A stretch of 64,000 bases of DNA from Amycolatopsis pittospori (GTDB lineage Bacteria; Actinomycetota; Actinomycetes; Mycobacteriales; Pseudonocardiaceae): the NCBI RefSeq assembly GCF_013870525.1, contig NZ_JACBXD010000002.1, positions 1-64,000 on the forward strand. The letters run 5' to 3'. Below the pieces are notes generated by a model. It was not told where the DNA came from. It did no database searches and saw only the letters and a list, made by a program, of their open reading frames with translations. The position numbers and the translations under genes are program-made. How positions within the stretch are numbered: the stretch's first letter is position 1; each line of letters opens with the position of its first letter. This document shows positions 36,162-44,688 of the stretch, piece by piece.

Positions 36162-37106
36162 ATGAGTGAGCTCGAGACGCGGCAACTCCGGTACTTCGTG
36201 GCTGTCGCGGAGGAACTCCACTTCGGACGCGCGGCCCAACGGCTTTCGATGGCGCAGCCGCCGTTGTCCAGGGCGATCCGGGAGCTCGAACACCAGCTGG
36301 GCGTCCGGCTGCTCGAACGCACGACGCGTCAGGTCTCACTCACCGAAGCCGGCGCGGTGTTGCTGCGGGACGCCCGAAGCGCGCTCGAAGCGGTCAGCGC
36401 GGCGGACCGGCGAGCCCGGCAGGCGGGCCGTCCCGACCCTCGGCTGCGAGTGGCGCTGAAGGCCGATCTCGACGCCGGTCTGCTGCCGAAGATCGTCGAG
36501 ACCTACGAAGCCGAAGACGGCGCGCTGCCGATCGAACTGGTCCTCGGTGGCCGCGGTGAGCAATCACGGCAACTGCGCGACGGCCGCGCCGACGTGGCGC
36601 TGTCCCCCACCCCCTTCGACGAACGCGGCCTGGACTTCGAGCCGTTGCTGACCGAACCCCGGCTGGTGGCGCTGGCGGCGAACGATCCGCTGGCGGCCCG
36701 CTCGCGACTGGTGCTGGCGGATCTGGCGGGCAGGAGCCTCCCCGACGGCGCCCCGGCCGAAGACGGGTACTCGCTCGGCCCTTCCCCTCGGGCACCGCTG
36801 CACGGTCCCGTCACGGACCTGACGCAGATCCTGAAGCTCGTCGAATTGGGCACGGTGGTCTGCTTCCTGCCCGTGTCGACGGCGGATCGCTACCGGCTGC
36901 CGAGCATCACTTACCTGCCCGTCGACGACCTCGAGCCCTCGACGTTGACCGTGTCTTGGCCGCGGGATTCCCGCTCCTCCGCCGTCGCCGCCTTCGTCCG
37001 CGCGGCCGTCGAGGTGGCGTCACCGACGGTCACAGCCCTGGCTTCCGGGCGAGCAGCAGTTCCTCTCTCACCGCTTCGAGGAACGCGGCACGGGCAGGCT
37101 TCATAG
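36162..37106 (+). CDS. LysR-family transcriptional regulator
   Basis: 314 residues with a textbook LysR HTH (TRQLRYFVAVAEELHFGRAAQRLSMAQPPLSRAIRELEHQLG) and the substrate-binding domain; the C-terminal ~25 residues are extra and lie over the convergent gene at 37030 (77-base overlap). Likely regulator of the divergent NmrA-like gene. Confidence 0.87.
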   Translation: MSELETRQLRYFVAVAEELHFGRAAQRLSMAQPPLSRAIRELEHQLGVRLLERTTRQVSLTEAGAVLLRDARSALEAVSAADRRARQAGRPDPRLRVALKADLDAGLLPKIVETYEAEDGALPIELVLGGRGEQSRQLRDGRADVALSPTPFDERGLDFEPLLTEPRLVALAANDPLAARSRLVLADLAGRSLPDGAPAEDGYSLGPSPRAPLHGPVTDLTQILKLVELGTVVCFLPVSTADRYRLPSITYLPVDDLEPSTLTVSWPRDSRSSAVAAFVRAAVEVASPTVTALASGRAAVPLSPLRGTRHGQAS

Positions 37107-37608
37107 GCTCGTCCTCCGGATTCTGGAATACGGCCAAGAGTCTCTTGAGCTCGGTGTCCACCTTCGATGACGCGACCAGCGACGCTGTCGCACTGGCACT
37201 GCGGAACTCCGCGAAAAGCTCTTTGAAGACGCCGATCTTGGCACGGGCATCGGCAGGGTCGTCCGGATTCTGCGCGAGGTGGGCCTCGGCGTCCTCATAG
37301 GACTCACGGCAGCCGTCGAAGCGTTCGCATATCAAGACCAGCCTGGCGTACACGGCCCGGCGTTCGTTCTGCAGGGCGGTGATCTGCGCGTGGTGCCCGG
37401 CCCGGTTGGCCGACAGCAATCCGGCGCCGAGGCCGACACTCGCCACGCCCCAGGCGCTGGCGGCGCCGATGAACGCGGCGCGATCCGCGGGGGCGACCCG
37501 GCCGCTGAGCCACCAGAGCACAAAGTCGACGCCGACGAACCCGACGACGAAGAGCGCCGACAGCCAAAGCCCCTTGCCGCGTACGAGCCTGGAGAACCTG
37601 GTACTCAC
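37030..37608 (-). CDS. membrane protein with two N-terminal helices and coiled coil
   Basis: 192 residues. Two transmembrane helices (about 14-35 and 44-66) are followed by a long helical cytoplasmic region (NERRAVYARLVLICERFDGCRESYEDAEAHL onward). GTG start overlaps the stop of the upstream membrane gene by 4 bases (37605-37608), so the two are translationally coupled. Family not recognised. Confidence 0.65.
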   Translation of the reverse strand: MSTRFSRLVRGKGLWLSALFVVGFVGVDFVLWWLSGRVAPADRAAFIGAASAWGVASVGLGAGLLSANRAGHHAQITALQNERRAVYARLVLICERFDGCRESYEDAEAHLAQNPDDPADARAKIGVFKELFAEFRSASATASLVASSKVDTELKRLLAVFQNPEDEPMKPARAAFLEAVREELLLARKPGL

Positions 37609-37907
37609 CGAGTCCTCGCGATCTCTTTTTTCAGGGCGCGGAGCTCCTCCTGCGCCCTGCGTAATTCCACGTTGTTGCTCACCGCGCTCGCCGTCGAGCC
37701 CACCGTCATGGCGAGAATGCCGCTGATCAGGGTCGCGAGATATTCCGTGCCGCCGAAAGTGTTCGGCGAATTCGCCTCCACGAGAACGGCGACCAAGAAC
37801 ATCACGGCTCCGAGAAGGCTCGTCGCCAGACCACCCACCGCGGCCGGCGTCCAGCCCACCTTCTCGACGGTGGTCTTCGCTTCGTCACCACGTTGAATCG
37901 CGTTCAT
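37605..37907 (-). CDS. small membrane protein, two helices and C-terminal coiled coil
   Basis: 100 residues: two hydrophobic helices (AAVGGLATSLLGAVMFLVAV and TLISGILAMTVGSTASAV) and a C-terminal charged helix NNVELRRAQEELRALKKEIA predicted to coil. ATG at 37905-37907 after cagggc. Coupled by a 4-base overlap to the next membrane protein, suggesting a two-subunit membrane assembly. Confidence 0.6.
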   Translation of the reverse strand: MNAIQRGDEAKTTVEKVGWTPAAVGGLATSLLGAVMFLVAVLVEANSPNTFGGTEYLATLISGILAMTVGSTASAVSNNVELRRAQEELRALKKEIARTR

Positions 37908-38010
37908 GCCCTGAGGTCGCCGGGCCGGCCGTCCCGTTTCGCCGGAAACGACGATTTCTCCGAAAAGTGACACGGGACCGGTCCCGGCCGTGACACGCGA
38001 AGATCGTGGA

Positions 38011-38196
38011 ATGCACCCGCTCTCCGGCATGGACGTCGCCTTCGGCTGCCGAATTCCACCCGCCGCTCGACAGCGCCGTTGTCGAGATCGTTTTCGTGCC
38101 GACGATCTACGCCACGGGCTGGGCGACACGCACGATCAACCGGGTTACCCCTCAGGCATGGTGGGTGTCTGCCGCGACTTCGGCCTCACCTACTGA
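38011..38196 (+). CDS. doubtful small ORF, 61 codons
   Basis: The only open frame worth mentioning in 37908-38236. It begins at ATG 38011 with a weak ribosome site and ends 4 bases before a strong hairpin. The product is Arg-rich with no recognisable feature. The hairpin is needed anyway for the convergent glycosyltransferase gene, so it is weak support. Confidence 0.25.
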   Translation: MHPLSGMDVAFGCRIPPAARQRRCRDRFRADDLRHGLGDTHDQPGYPSGMVGVCRDFGLTY

Positions 38197-38200
38197 CCGA

Positions 38201-38230
38201 GCCGGGTCGCCGCGGCGGCGGCGACCCGGC
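38201..38230. terminator. terminator of glycosyltransferase gene
   Basis: gccgggtcgc (38201-38210) and gcgacccggc (38221-38230), perfect 10-bp arms with a GC loop that can pair further. It lies 6 bases after the stop at 38237. Confidence 0.65.
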
Positions 38231-38236
38231 CTGGCG

Positions 38237-39466
38237 CTACCGTCCGACCAGTTCGACGAGCAGTTTCGCGGCCACCGACGCCCCATCGGTCCGGATCATG
38301 CCCGCCACCTCTCCGGCTCGCTCGCGGGTTTCGGGCGTCAGGACGGTCGCGAGAGCGGCCGACAGCGACTCGGCCGTCGGGTTCGGGTCCTGATGCGCCA
38401 CGCCGATGCCCAGTTCGGCCACCCGGGCGGCCCAGTACGGCTGATCCGCGATCCGGGGGACGACGACCTGGGGCGCGCCCGCCCCGCTCGCCGTCGTGGT
38501 GGTGCCCGCGCCGCCGTGGTGCACGACGGCGGCCACCCGGCGGAACAGGGCCTGCTGGTTGACCTCGCCGACGACGAAGCAGTCTTCGGCGTCGTCGATC
38601 GCGGCCAGGCCCGCCCAGCCCTTGGCGAGGAGGACCCGGCGCCCATGAGCACGAACCGCCTCGATGGCGTTTCGCGCGATGTCCTTCGGCGCGTAGGCGG
38701 CCATGCTGCCGAAGCCCACGTATACCGGTGGCTCACCGGCGCCCAGGAACGCCTCCAGCTCCTCCGGAAGTGGACGGTCGTCGGGCAGGATCCACGCCCC
38801 GGTCTGCACGAGGTCGAGGTCCGTCATCCCCTCCGACGGGCACAGCGTCGCGTCCGCCGCCAGCCACGGGCTGTCGGTGAAGACATGGTCGCGGACGTTG
38901 TCCACCGGCGGCAGGCCGATCGCCTCCCGATGACTGTTGAGCGCCGGGCCGTACAGGTCGTCGACCCGCTGGGCGTCCTGCTTCCACAGCACCCGGTTGT
39001 CGGTCTCCCCTTCCGGCGAAGGCGTACCCGGCCGCAGTCCCGGCACGAAATGCCGCGACGGCATCCCGAAAGTGTGGAAGCACGCGTACACGTACGGAAT
39101 TCCCCGTTTCTCGGCCACGTCCCGCGCACCGGCCGGCAGCAGACCGGTCGCCAAGAGCGCGTCGCAGTCCTCGGCCGTCTTGCCGAGCGTTTCGAACCGC
39201 ATGGCGACCAGCGCCGGCGCGAGCCGGAACGCGTCCTTGGCCGTCGGCGGTTTCGGCCCGGAGACCACCGAGCGCACCGACTCGCCCATCGGCACGAACG
39301 GCACCCCGGCCCGCTCCAGCAGCACCGCGAAATCCTCGTCCGGCGGCCCGCACACCACCGCTTCCGCACCGAGTTCCCGCACCGCCACCGCTAGCGCCAC
39401 CAGCGGTTCGACGTCCCCGCGCGATCCCCACGTCGTCAGCAAAAAGCGCACTTTCCGATTCCCCAT
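38237..39466 (-). CDS. GT1-family glycosyltransferase (glycopeptide/macrolide GT type)
   Basis: 409 residues: N-terminal RFLLTTWGSRGDVEPLVALA and C-terminal donor loop HHGGAGTTTTASGAGAPQVVVPRIADQPYWA are the signature of GT-B antibiotic and sterol glycosyltransferases such as the Amycolatopsis Gtf enzymes. It should transfer a nucleotide-activated sugar to a small acceptor. ATG 39464-39466 after gcgggg. There is no biosynthetic cluster around it, so it may be a resistance or detoxification enzyme that glycosylates antibiotics. Confidence 0.88.
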   Translation of the reverse strand: MGNRKVRFLLTTWGSRGDVEPLVALAVAVRELGAEAVVCGPPDEDFAVLLERAGVPFVPMGESVRSVVSGPKPPTAKDAFRLAPALVAMRFETLGKTAEDCDALLATGLLPAGARDVAEKRGIPYVYACFHTFGMPSRHFVPGLRPGTPSPEGETDNRVLWKQDAQRVDDLYGPALNSHREAIGLPPVDNVRDHVFTDSPWLAADATLCPSEGMTDLDLVQTGAWILPDDRPLPEELEAFLGAGEPPVYVGFGSMAAYAPKDIARNAIEAVRAHGRRVLLAKGWAGLAAIDDAEDCFVVGEVNQQALFRRVAAVVHHGGAGTTTTASGAGAPQVVVPRIADQPYWAARVAELGIGVAHQDPNPTAESLSAALATVLTPETRERAGEVAGMIRTDGASVAAKLLVELVGR

Positions 39467-39588
39467 TTCCCCGCATTGCGACTTCTGGCCGGGCAATTCT
39501 GCGGGATGACCCGGGCCTTGCCGCAAGCCCGGGGGTGCGCTATAAATTGAAGGGGGCGGAGAGTGGCCGATTTCCTCTTTCGCCGAAA

Positions 39589-40764
39589 TCACTTCTTCTC
39601 CGTGGCGATACCGCGACCGATGAGGTCGTCGGCGTCCACACCGGACTCGACGAGCAGGGCGCGGGTGTGCTGCCCCAGCGCGGGAACGTCGCCCATGCGG
39701 GCCTCGACGTCGGCGAACGTGACCGGTGGCAGGAGGGCGTCAACCCGCGCGAATTCGGTCCCGACCTCGCGCCAGCGGTCGCGAGCGCGCAGTTGCGGAT
39801 GATCGACGACCTGGCCGACTTCCTTGAGCTGTGCGGCGGGAACCCCGGCGGCGGCCAGCCGTGCGTCGAGTTCGGCATTGGACCAGCGCGACGTCCGGGC
39901 GGCGACGGCGGCGTCGCACTCGGCGCGGTTCGCGACACGCTCGACGTTGGTGACGAAGCGAGGATCGTCGGCGAGTTCGGGGGCGTCGAGGACTTCGGTG
40001 ACGAGGGTGCGCCAGCCGGTGTCGTTCTGGACGCCGATCAGCATCTGGCCGTCACTCGTGGGAAACGCGTCGTACGGGGCGATCGAGCTGTGGCTCAGGC
40101 CCATCCGAGCGGGCTGCGTTCCGGCGTACATCTGCGTGTAGAGCGCGTAACCCATCCATTCGACGGTGGCTTCGAGCATCGAAACCTCGATGGTCGCGCC
40201 TTCCCCGGTGCGCCAGCGGCGCAGCAACGCGGCCAGAACGGCTTGGGAGCAGTACATTCCGGACGCGATGTCGGCGGTCGGGATCCCTGTCTTCACCGCG
40301 GTCTCCGGCGTCCCGGTGATCGCGATCAGCCCGGCCTCGGCCTGGATCAGCATGTCGTAGGCCTTGCGCTGTTCCATCGGACCGCCCGCACCGAACCCGG
40401 ACAGATTCACCTCGACCAGCTCGGGATGCTCCTCACGGAGGTCGCCGAGACCGAGGCGTTCCGCGGCGCCCGGCGCGAGGTTCTGCACGAAGACATCGGC
40501 CTTCACCACCAGACGACGGACGACGTCACGGCCTTCGGCGGTCTTCAGATCGACGGCGATCGACTCCTTGCCCCGGTTGAGCCACACGAAATGCGCGCCG
40601 GTGCCGTGGACCGCGTGGTCGTAACCGCGCGCGAAATCCCCGCCGTCGACACGCTCCACTTTGATCACTCGCGCGCCGAGGTCGGCGAGGGTGCGGGTAG
40701 CCAGTGGCGCGGCGACCGCCTGCTCGACGGCGACGACGGTGACCCCGTCGAGCGGCCGCGTCAC
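39589..40764 (-). CDS. CaiB/BaiF-family CoA-transferase
   Basis: 391 residues of the class III CoA-transferases: VVAVEQAVAAPLATRTLADLGARVIKVER, LNRGKESIAVDLK and GIPTADIASGMY, where the Asp forms the acyl-enzyme in family members. It moves CoA between carboxylates. GTG start overlaps the acyl-CoA dehydrogenase stop by 4 bases, so the two are one operon. Confidence 0.9.
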   Translation of the reverse strand: MTRPLDGVTVVAVEQAVAAPLATRTLADLGARVIKVERVDGGDFARGYDHAVHGTGAHFVWLNRGKESIAVDLKTAEGRDVVRRLVVKADVFVQNLAPGAAERLGLGDLREEHPELVEVNLSGFGAGGPMEQRKAYDMLIQAEAGLIAITGTPETAVKTGIPTADIASGMYCSQAVLAALLRRWRTGEGATIEVSMLEATVEWMGYALYTQMYAGTQPARMGLSHSSIAPYDAFPTSDGQMLIGVQNDTGWRTLVTEVLDAPELADDPRFVTNVERVANRAECDAAVAARTSRWSNAELDARLAAAGVPAAQLKEVGQVVDHPQLRARDRWREVGTEFARVDALLPPVTFADVEARMGDVPALGQHTRALLVESGVDADDLIGRGIATEKK

Positions 40765-41939
40765 AGTGCCTTTTTCTTCTCGGCCCGCACGAGGCCGCCG
40801 CCGATGATGAGCCGCTGGATCTCGCTGGTGCCTTCATAAAGCCGCATCAAACGGACGTCGCGGTAGATCCTCTCGACCGGGACCTCGCGCAGGTAGCCGC
40901 TGCCGCCGTGGACCTGTACGGCCAAGTCCGCGGTCTTGCCCGCCATCTCGGTACAGAACAGCTTCGCGGCCGATGGCGCGATCCGGCGGTCCTCGCCGGT
41001 GACGTACAGCCGGGCCGCCTCGCGGGCGAGCGCGCGTCCGGCGAGCACGCCGGTCTGCTGGTCGGCGATCATCGCCTGCACCAACTGGAAATCCCCGATC
41101 GGTGTGCCGCCCTGGGTCGCGGTCGCGGCGTGGGAAACGGATTCGTCGAGCGCCCGCTGCGCCGCTCCGACCGCCAGCCCGGCCAGATGGACCCGGCCGC
41201 GCGCCAACGACGTCATCGCCGCCTTGTACCCGACCTCGCCGTCGCCGCCGACCAGCGCTTCGGGGCCGACGCGGACTTGCGAGAAGGTGACGTCGGCGGT
41301 GCGGGAACCCTCCTGGCCCATCTTGGCGTCCTTGGCACCGACCTGAATGCCGGGTGTTTCGGCGGGGACGAGGAAGACCGCGATGCCGGTGCCGTCTTCC
41401 GACGCGGGTTTGGTGCGGGCGAACACCACGAACAGGCCTGCTTCGGTGGCGTTGGTGATGAACTGCTTGCCGCCGTCGATGATCCAGCCGTCACCGTCGG
41501 GCTTCGCGGTGGTCCGCAAGCCTGCCGGATTCGAGCCGGCGCCGGGCTCGGTGAGCGCGAAGGACGCGACGACCTCACCCGAGGCGATACCGGGCAGCCA
41601 CCGGGCTTGTTGCTCCCCGGTGCCGAAGCCGACCAGAACCTGGCCGGCGATGCCGTTGTTCGTGCCGAACATCGACCGCAACGACAACGACGTGTAGCCC
41701 AGCGCCATCGCGACTTCGACGTCCTGGACCAGATCGAGGCCGAGCCCGCCCCACTCCTGTGGGATCGCGTACCCGAACAGCCCCATCTCCGCGGCCTGCG
41801 TCCGCAGATCCGCCGGGATCGCGTCCGTGTTCATGATCTCGAGCTCGCGGGGCAGGACACGAGTGCGCACGAAATCGTTGATCTGGCCGAGAACATCCGC
41901 GAAGACGTCGTCGGGGACGTCAGGGTTGCCGGTGTACAT
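40761..41939 (-). CDS. acyl-CoA dehydrogenase
   Basis: 392 residues: FALTEPGAGSNPAG FAD/substrate motif, GGKQFITNA, and C-terminal VQVHGGSGYLREVPVERIYRDVRLMRLYEGTSEIQR, with the catalytic Glu in YEGT. With the coupled CaiB transferase it forms an activate-then-dehydrogenate module, as in carnitine, glutarate or branched dicarboxylate breakdown. The substrate cannot be told from sequence. Confidence 0.93.
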   Translation of the reverse strand: MYTGNPDVPDDVFADVLGQINDFVRTRVLPRELEIMNTDAIPADLRTQAAEMGLFGYAIPQEWGGLGLDLVQDVEVAMALGYTSLSLRSMFGTNNGIAGQVLVGFGTGEQQARWLPGIASGEVVASFALTEPGAGSNPAGLRTTAKPDGDGWIIDGGKQFITNATEAGLFVVFARTKPASEDGTGIAVFLVPAETPGIQVGAKDAKMGQEGSRTADVTFSQVRVGPEALVGGDGEVGYKAAMTSLARGRVHLAGLAVGAAQRALDESVSHAATATQGGTPIGDFQLVQAMIADQQTGVLAGRALAREAARLYVTGEDRRIAPSAAKLFCTEMAGKTADLAVQVHGGSGYLREVPVERIYRDVRLMRLYEGTSEIQRLIIGGGLVRAEKKKAL

Positions 41940-41958
41940 ACCCTTCACTATCGGCCAT

Positions 41959-41986
41959 CGATTAAGATCAGTCCAATACCTAATCG
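41959..41986. promoter_or_regulatory. LysR binding-site candidate
   Basis: cgatta (41959-41964) and taatcg (41981-41986): perfect 6-bp arms, 16 bases between, in the 75-base gap between divergent acyl-CoA dehydrogenase and LysR genes. Confidence 0.45.
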
Positions 41987-42014
41987 GTCGCCCTGTGATA
42001 CCTTTCAAGCAATT

Positions 42015-42899
42015 ATGGACGTCCAGCAGCTCCGCTCGTTTCTCGCGGTCGCCGAAGAATTGCACTTCGGCCGGGCCGCGGAACGGCTGCACATCGCCCA
42101 GCCTCCGTTGAGTCGCACGATCAAGCAACTGGAACGGGAGCTCGGGATCCGGCTGTTCGATCGCAACACCCGGTCGGTCAACCTCACGGCCGGTGGCCAG
42201 GCGCTCGTCGACCCGGCGAAAGACGTCCTCGAAGCCTTACGCCGCGCTGATGCCGCGGTGCGCTCGGCGGGCGACGGCGAGGTCGGACTGGTCCGGATCG
42301 CGTTCGCCGGAGTGTCCACCCACGGCCTCGTCGCCCGGCTCGCCCGCGTGGTGCGGTCACGGCACACGGGGATCCGGCTGGAACTGTCGAGTCAGAACTT
42401 CGCCCAGCCGGCGATGAAGAAACTCACCCGAGGCGAAACGGACATCGCGCTCGGGAGGTGGGACGTCATCCCCGCCGACGTGGCCGCGCGGGTCGTCATG
42501 CCGGACTCGCTCGTGGTCGCCGTCCCGGGCACCCATCCCCTGGCCGGTGCCCGGCGGCTCGACTTCGACCAGCTGGCCGGCGACGCCTTCGTGTCCTTGC
42601 CACCACACGAAGGCGCGGTACTGCCGGATCGCCTCCGGCGCCTGGCGCACGACGCCGGTTTCGTCGCGGACGTCGTCCAGATCGCGCCGGACACGCAGAC
42701 CGCGCTCGCGCTGGTGAGCGCACAGGTCGGCTGCCATCTGACGCTCGCTTCGGTGGCGGGCAACGTCAACGACCCGCACGTCGTGTTCGTCCCCCTCGAC
42801 ACCACTCCGCACGACGTCGACCTCCGCGCCGCCTGGCGACAGGACGACAGGAGCCCTGCCCTCAAAGCGGTACTGGACGAACTACTCACCCTGGATTAG
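42015..42899 (+). CDS. LysR-family transcriptional regulator
   Basis: 294 residues with LysR HTH (QQLRSFLAVAEELHFGRAAERLHIAQPPLSRTIKQLERELG) closely resembling that of the LysR at 36162, and a standard effector domain. Divergent from the acyl-CoA dehydrogenase/CaiB operon and probably its regulator. It ends 6 bases from the convergent SnoaL-like gene. Confidence 0.9.
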   Translation: MDVQQLRSFLAVAEELHFGRAAERLHIAQPPLSRTIKQLERELGIRLFDRNTRSVNLTAGGQALVDPAKDVLEALRRADAAVRSAGDGEVGLVRIAFAGVSTHGLVARLARVVRSRHTGIRLELSSQNFAQPAMKKLTRGETDIALGRWDVIPADVAARVVMPDSLVVAVPGTHPLAGARRLDFDQLAGDAFVSLPPHEGAVLPDRLRRLAHDAGFVADVVQIAPDTQTALALVSAQVGCHLTLASVAGNVNDPHVVFVPLDTTPHDVDLRAAWRQDDRSPALKAVLDELLTLD

Positions 42900-42905
42900 G
42901 CGTGG

Positions 42906-43289
42906 TCACTTCACCGCGTCGGCCTTGATGGCTTCGAACTGCGCGCCCATCCGCGCCGCGAGTGCCTCCGCCGCCCGCAGCGGGCGGACCATCACCTTGA
43001 AGTCGGCGATCTTGCCGTCGTCGTCGAAGGTCAGGATGTCGACGCCGTTGATCCGCAGCCCGTCGACCGACGCCTCGAACTCGTACACGTGATTCGCGCC
43101 GTCGGCGATCTCACGGACGTAGCGGAAGTCCTCGAACACCCGCAGCACGCCGCGCAGGATCGCCCCCGTGATCGCCTTGCCCTGATACGGCTTGAACGCC
43201 ACCGGGCTGGTGAAGACCACGTCGTCGGCGAGCAGAGTCTCGAGCGCGGCGGCGTCCTTCGCCTCGACGGCCTGCCGGAACGTCAGCAT
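42906..43289 (-). CDS. SnoaL/NTF2-like family protein
   Basis: 127-residue cone-fold protein: FRQAVEAKDAAALETLLADDVVFTSPVAFKPYQGK is the usual SnoaL-like opening, followed by the VDGLRINGVDILTFDDDGKIADFKVMVRP sheet. These bind small hydrophobic molecules or act as cyclases/isomerases. gaggagatcg precedes the ATG. Divergent from PadR. Confidence 0.85.
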   Translation of the reverse strand: MLTFRQAVEAKDAAALETLLADDVVFTSPVAFKPYQGKAITGAILRGVLRVFEDFRYVREIADGANHVYEFEASVDGLRINGVDILTFDDDGKIADFKVMVRPLRAAEALAARMGAQFEAIKADAVK

Positions 43290-43360
43290 GGCGATCTCCT
43301 CATAGTCACTTAGTTGAGTAGGCGCAGCCGAGCGTAAGTGATCACCACCGACCTGTCCAC

Positions 43361-43381
43361 CAAAGTGCATAATCAACTTTG
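43361..43381. promoter_or_regulatory. PadR operator candidate
   Basis: caaagt (43361-43366) and actttg (43376-43381), perfect arms around 9 bases, between divergent SnoaL-like and PadR genes. Confidence 0.5.
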
Positions 43382-43413
43382 CGACCAGTACACCTTGCCA
43401 CTACCATCGCCCC

Positions 43414-43995
43414 ATGGCGCTGCGGAACGCGATCCTCGCGATGCTTCTGGAAGACGAGGCGTCGGGCTATGACCTGGCGAAGAGCTTCAACGCGTCCGTC
43501 GCCAACTTCTGGACCACGACACCGCAGCAGCTCTACCGCGAGCTCGACAGAATGGAGTCGCAGGGCCTGGTGACGGCACGGGTCGTGGAACAGCGGCGCC
43601 GCCCCACCAAACGACTCTTCTCCCTGACCGACGACGGCGCGGCGGAGCTCGCCGAGTTCACCACGAAGGCACCGAAACCGACCGCGATCCGCGACGAGCT
43701 CCTGGTGCAGGTGCAGGCGATCGAGGCAGGCGACGCGGACGCGGTCCGGAGTGCCATCGCGGACAGGATGGCCGTCGCCGAAACGAAACTCAAGCAATTC
43801 GAGCGGCTGCGGGAACGCCTGCTCGGCGAGTCCTCCGAGGCGGACTTCCTCGCCACCGCGCCCCGCGTGGGCCCCTACCTGACCCTTGCCCGCGGGATCT
43901 CCTTCGAGCAGGAGAACATCCGCTGGTGCGAACAGGTTCTCACCGTTCTCGACCAGCGAGGATCGTCAGCCCGTACATCGACAGGACCCGGTTGA
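43414..43995 (+). CDS. PadR-family transcriptional regulator
   Basis: 193 residues: winged helix LRNAILAMLLEDEASGYDLAKSFNASVANFWTTTPQQLYRELDRMESQGLV and a C-terminal helical dimerisation region (Vir_act_alpha_C type). Likely represses the divergent SnoaL-like gene. Its 3' end overlaps the convergent pseudoprotease gene by 56 bases. Confidence 0.88.
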   Translation: MALRNAILAMLLEDEASGYDLAKSFNASVANFWTTTPQQLYRELDRMESQGLVTARVVEQRRRPTKRLFSLTDDGAAELAEFTTKAPKPTAIRDELLVQVQAIEAGDADAVRSAIADRMAVAETKLKQFERLRERLLGESSEADFLATAPRVGPYLTLARGISFEQENIRWCEQVLTVLDQRGSSARTSTGPG

Positions 43996-44608
43996 CCGGC
44001 AGGAAGTAGGACGTTCCGCCGCTGGCGCAGTTCCCGCTGCCACCGACCAGAACGCCTTGAGCCTGCGTACCGCTGACGAACGGCCCACCGTTGTCACCCG
44101 GCTCCGCGCAGACGTTCGTGCGGGTGAGACCGGTCAGGGTGCCTTCAGGGAAAGTGATCGTCTGGTTCTTCCCTTGGATGGTCCCGCATCGCCAGCCGGT
44201 GGTGGCGCCGTATTTGCACACCGAGGCGCCGACCGGGGCCTCGGTCGATCCGGTGATCGTCACCCGGCTGTCGGTCGGCGGAATCGACCCGGTCAGGCGC
44301 CAGTCGACGGTGTTGGTCACCCGGATGACGATCGCGCCGTTCGGCGGCATCGGCGCCGCTGAGACCACGCCGACCACGCGGCCCGCGCTGCGGACGGTCT
44401 CACCGGGCCTGCCGCAGGAACTGCCCGCGATCAAGTAGCCGACACTGCCCGACACCGCGGCGAACCCGGCGGTGCATCTGGACGACGTCGCGGTCTGCAA
44501 CGGACTGCCCCCGCCGAGCGGAGCCGGAGCCGCTTGGGCGGCGGGCGGCACGGCGAGACAGAAGGCCAGGAAGAAACCGAGCAGGACGCCGAATCGGGGC
44601 AGTCTCAT
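43940..44608 (-). CDS. secreted streptogrisin-like S1 pseudoprotease (catalytic triad absent)
   Basis: 222 residues with a signal peptide (about 1-26). The fold is that of streptogrisin-type S1 proteases: CTAGF at 45, CKYGATTGWRCGTI at 131-144, and an EPGDNGGPFVSG segment followed by VLVGGSGNCASGGTSYFLPV. All three catalytic positions are changed. The TAGHC His is replaced (IAGSSC, 61-65), the NDYG Asp is missing (PPNGAIVIRV, 89-97), and the GDSGGP Ser is Asn173. Three disulfides are still possible. ggaggtccc precedes the ATG. It should bind rather than cut: a decoy, adhesin or inhibitor-like role is inference. Confidence 0.85.
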   Translation of the reverse strand: MRLPRFGVLLGFFLAFCLAVPPAAQAAPAPLGGGSPLQTATSSRCTAGFAAVSGSVGYLIAGSSCGRPGETVRSAGRVVGVVSAAPMPPNGAIVIRVTNTVDWRLTGSIPPTDSRVTITGSTEAPVGASVCKYGATTGWRCGTIQGKNQTITFPEGTLTGLTRTNVCAEPGDNGGPFVSGTQAQGVLVGGSGNCASGGTSYFLPVNRVLSMYGLTILAGRER

Positions 44609-44688
44609 GGGACCTCCGATGACCAGACAAGTGCCTCGATCGTAACCAGGCCGGGTACCGCTGCCCAGCGGCCGAATCGCGCATCCCG

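Noticed and set aside
38237-39466. Glycosyltransferase as part of an antibiotic cluster
   Set aside because: No polyketide, peptide or sugar-biosynthesis genes nearby; neighbours are CoA metabolism genes and small membrane proteins.
39589-41939. Acyl-CoA dehydrogenase and CaiB pair assigned to carnitine metabolism
   Set aside because: The families are broad and no carnitine-specific partner (racemase, ligase or BCCT transporter) is present, so only a generic call is supported.
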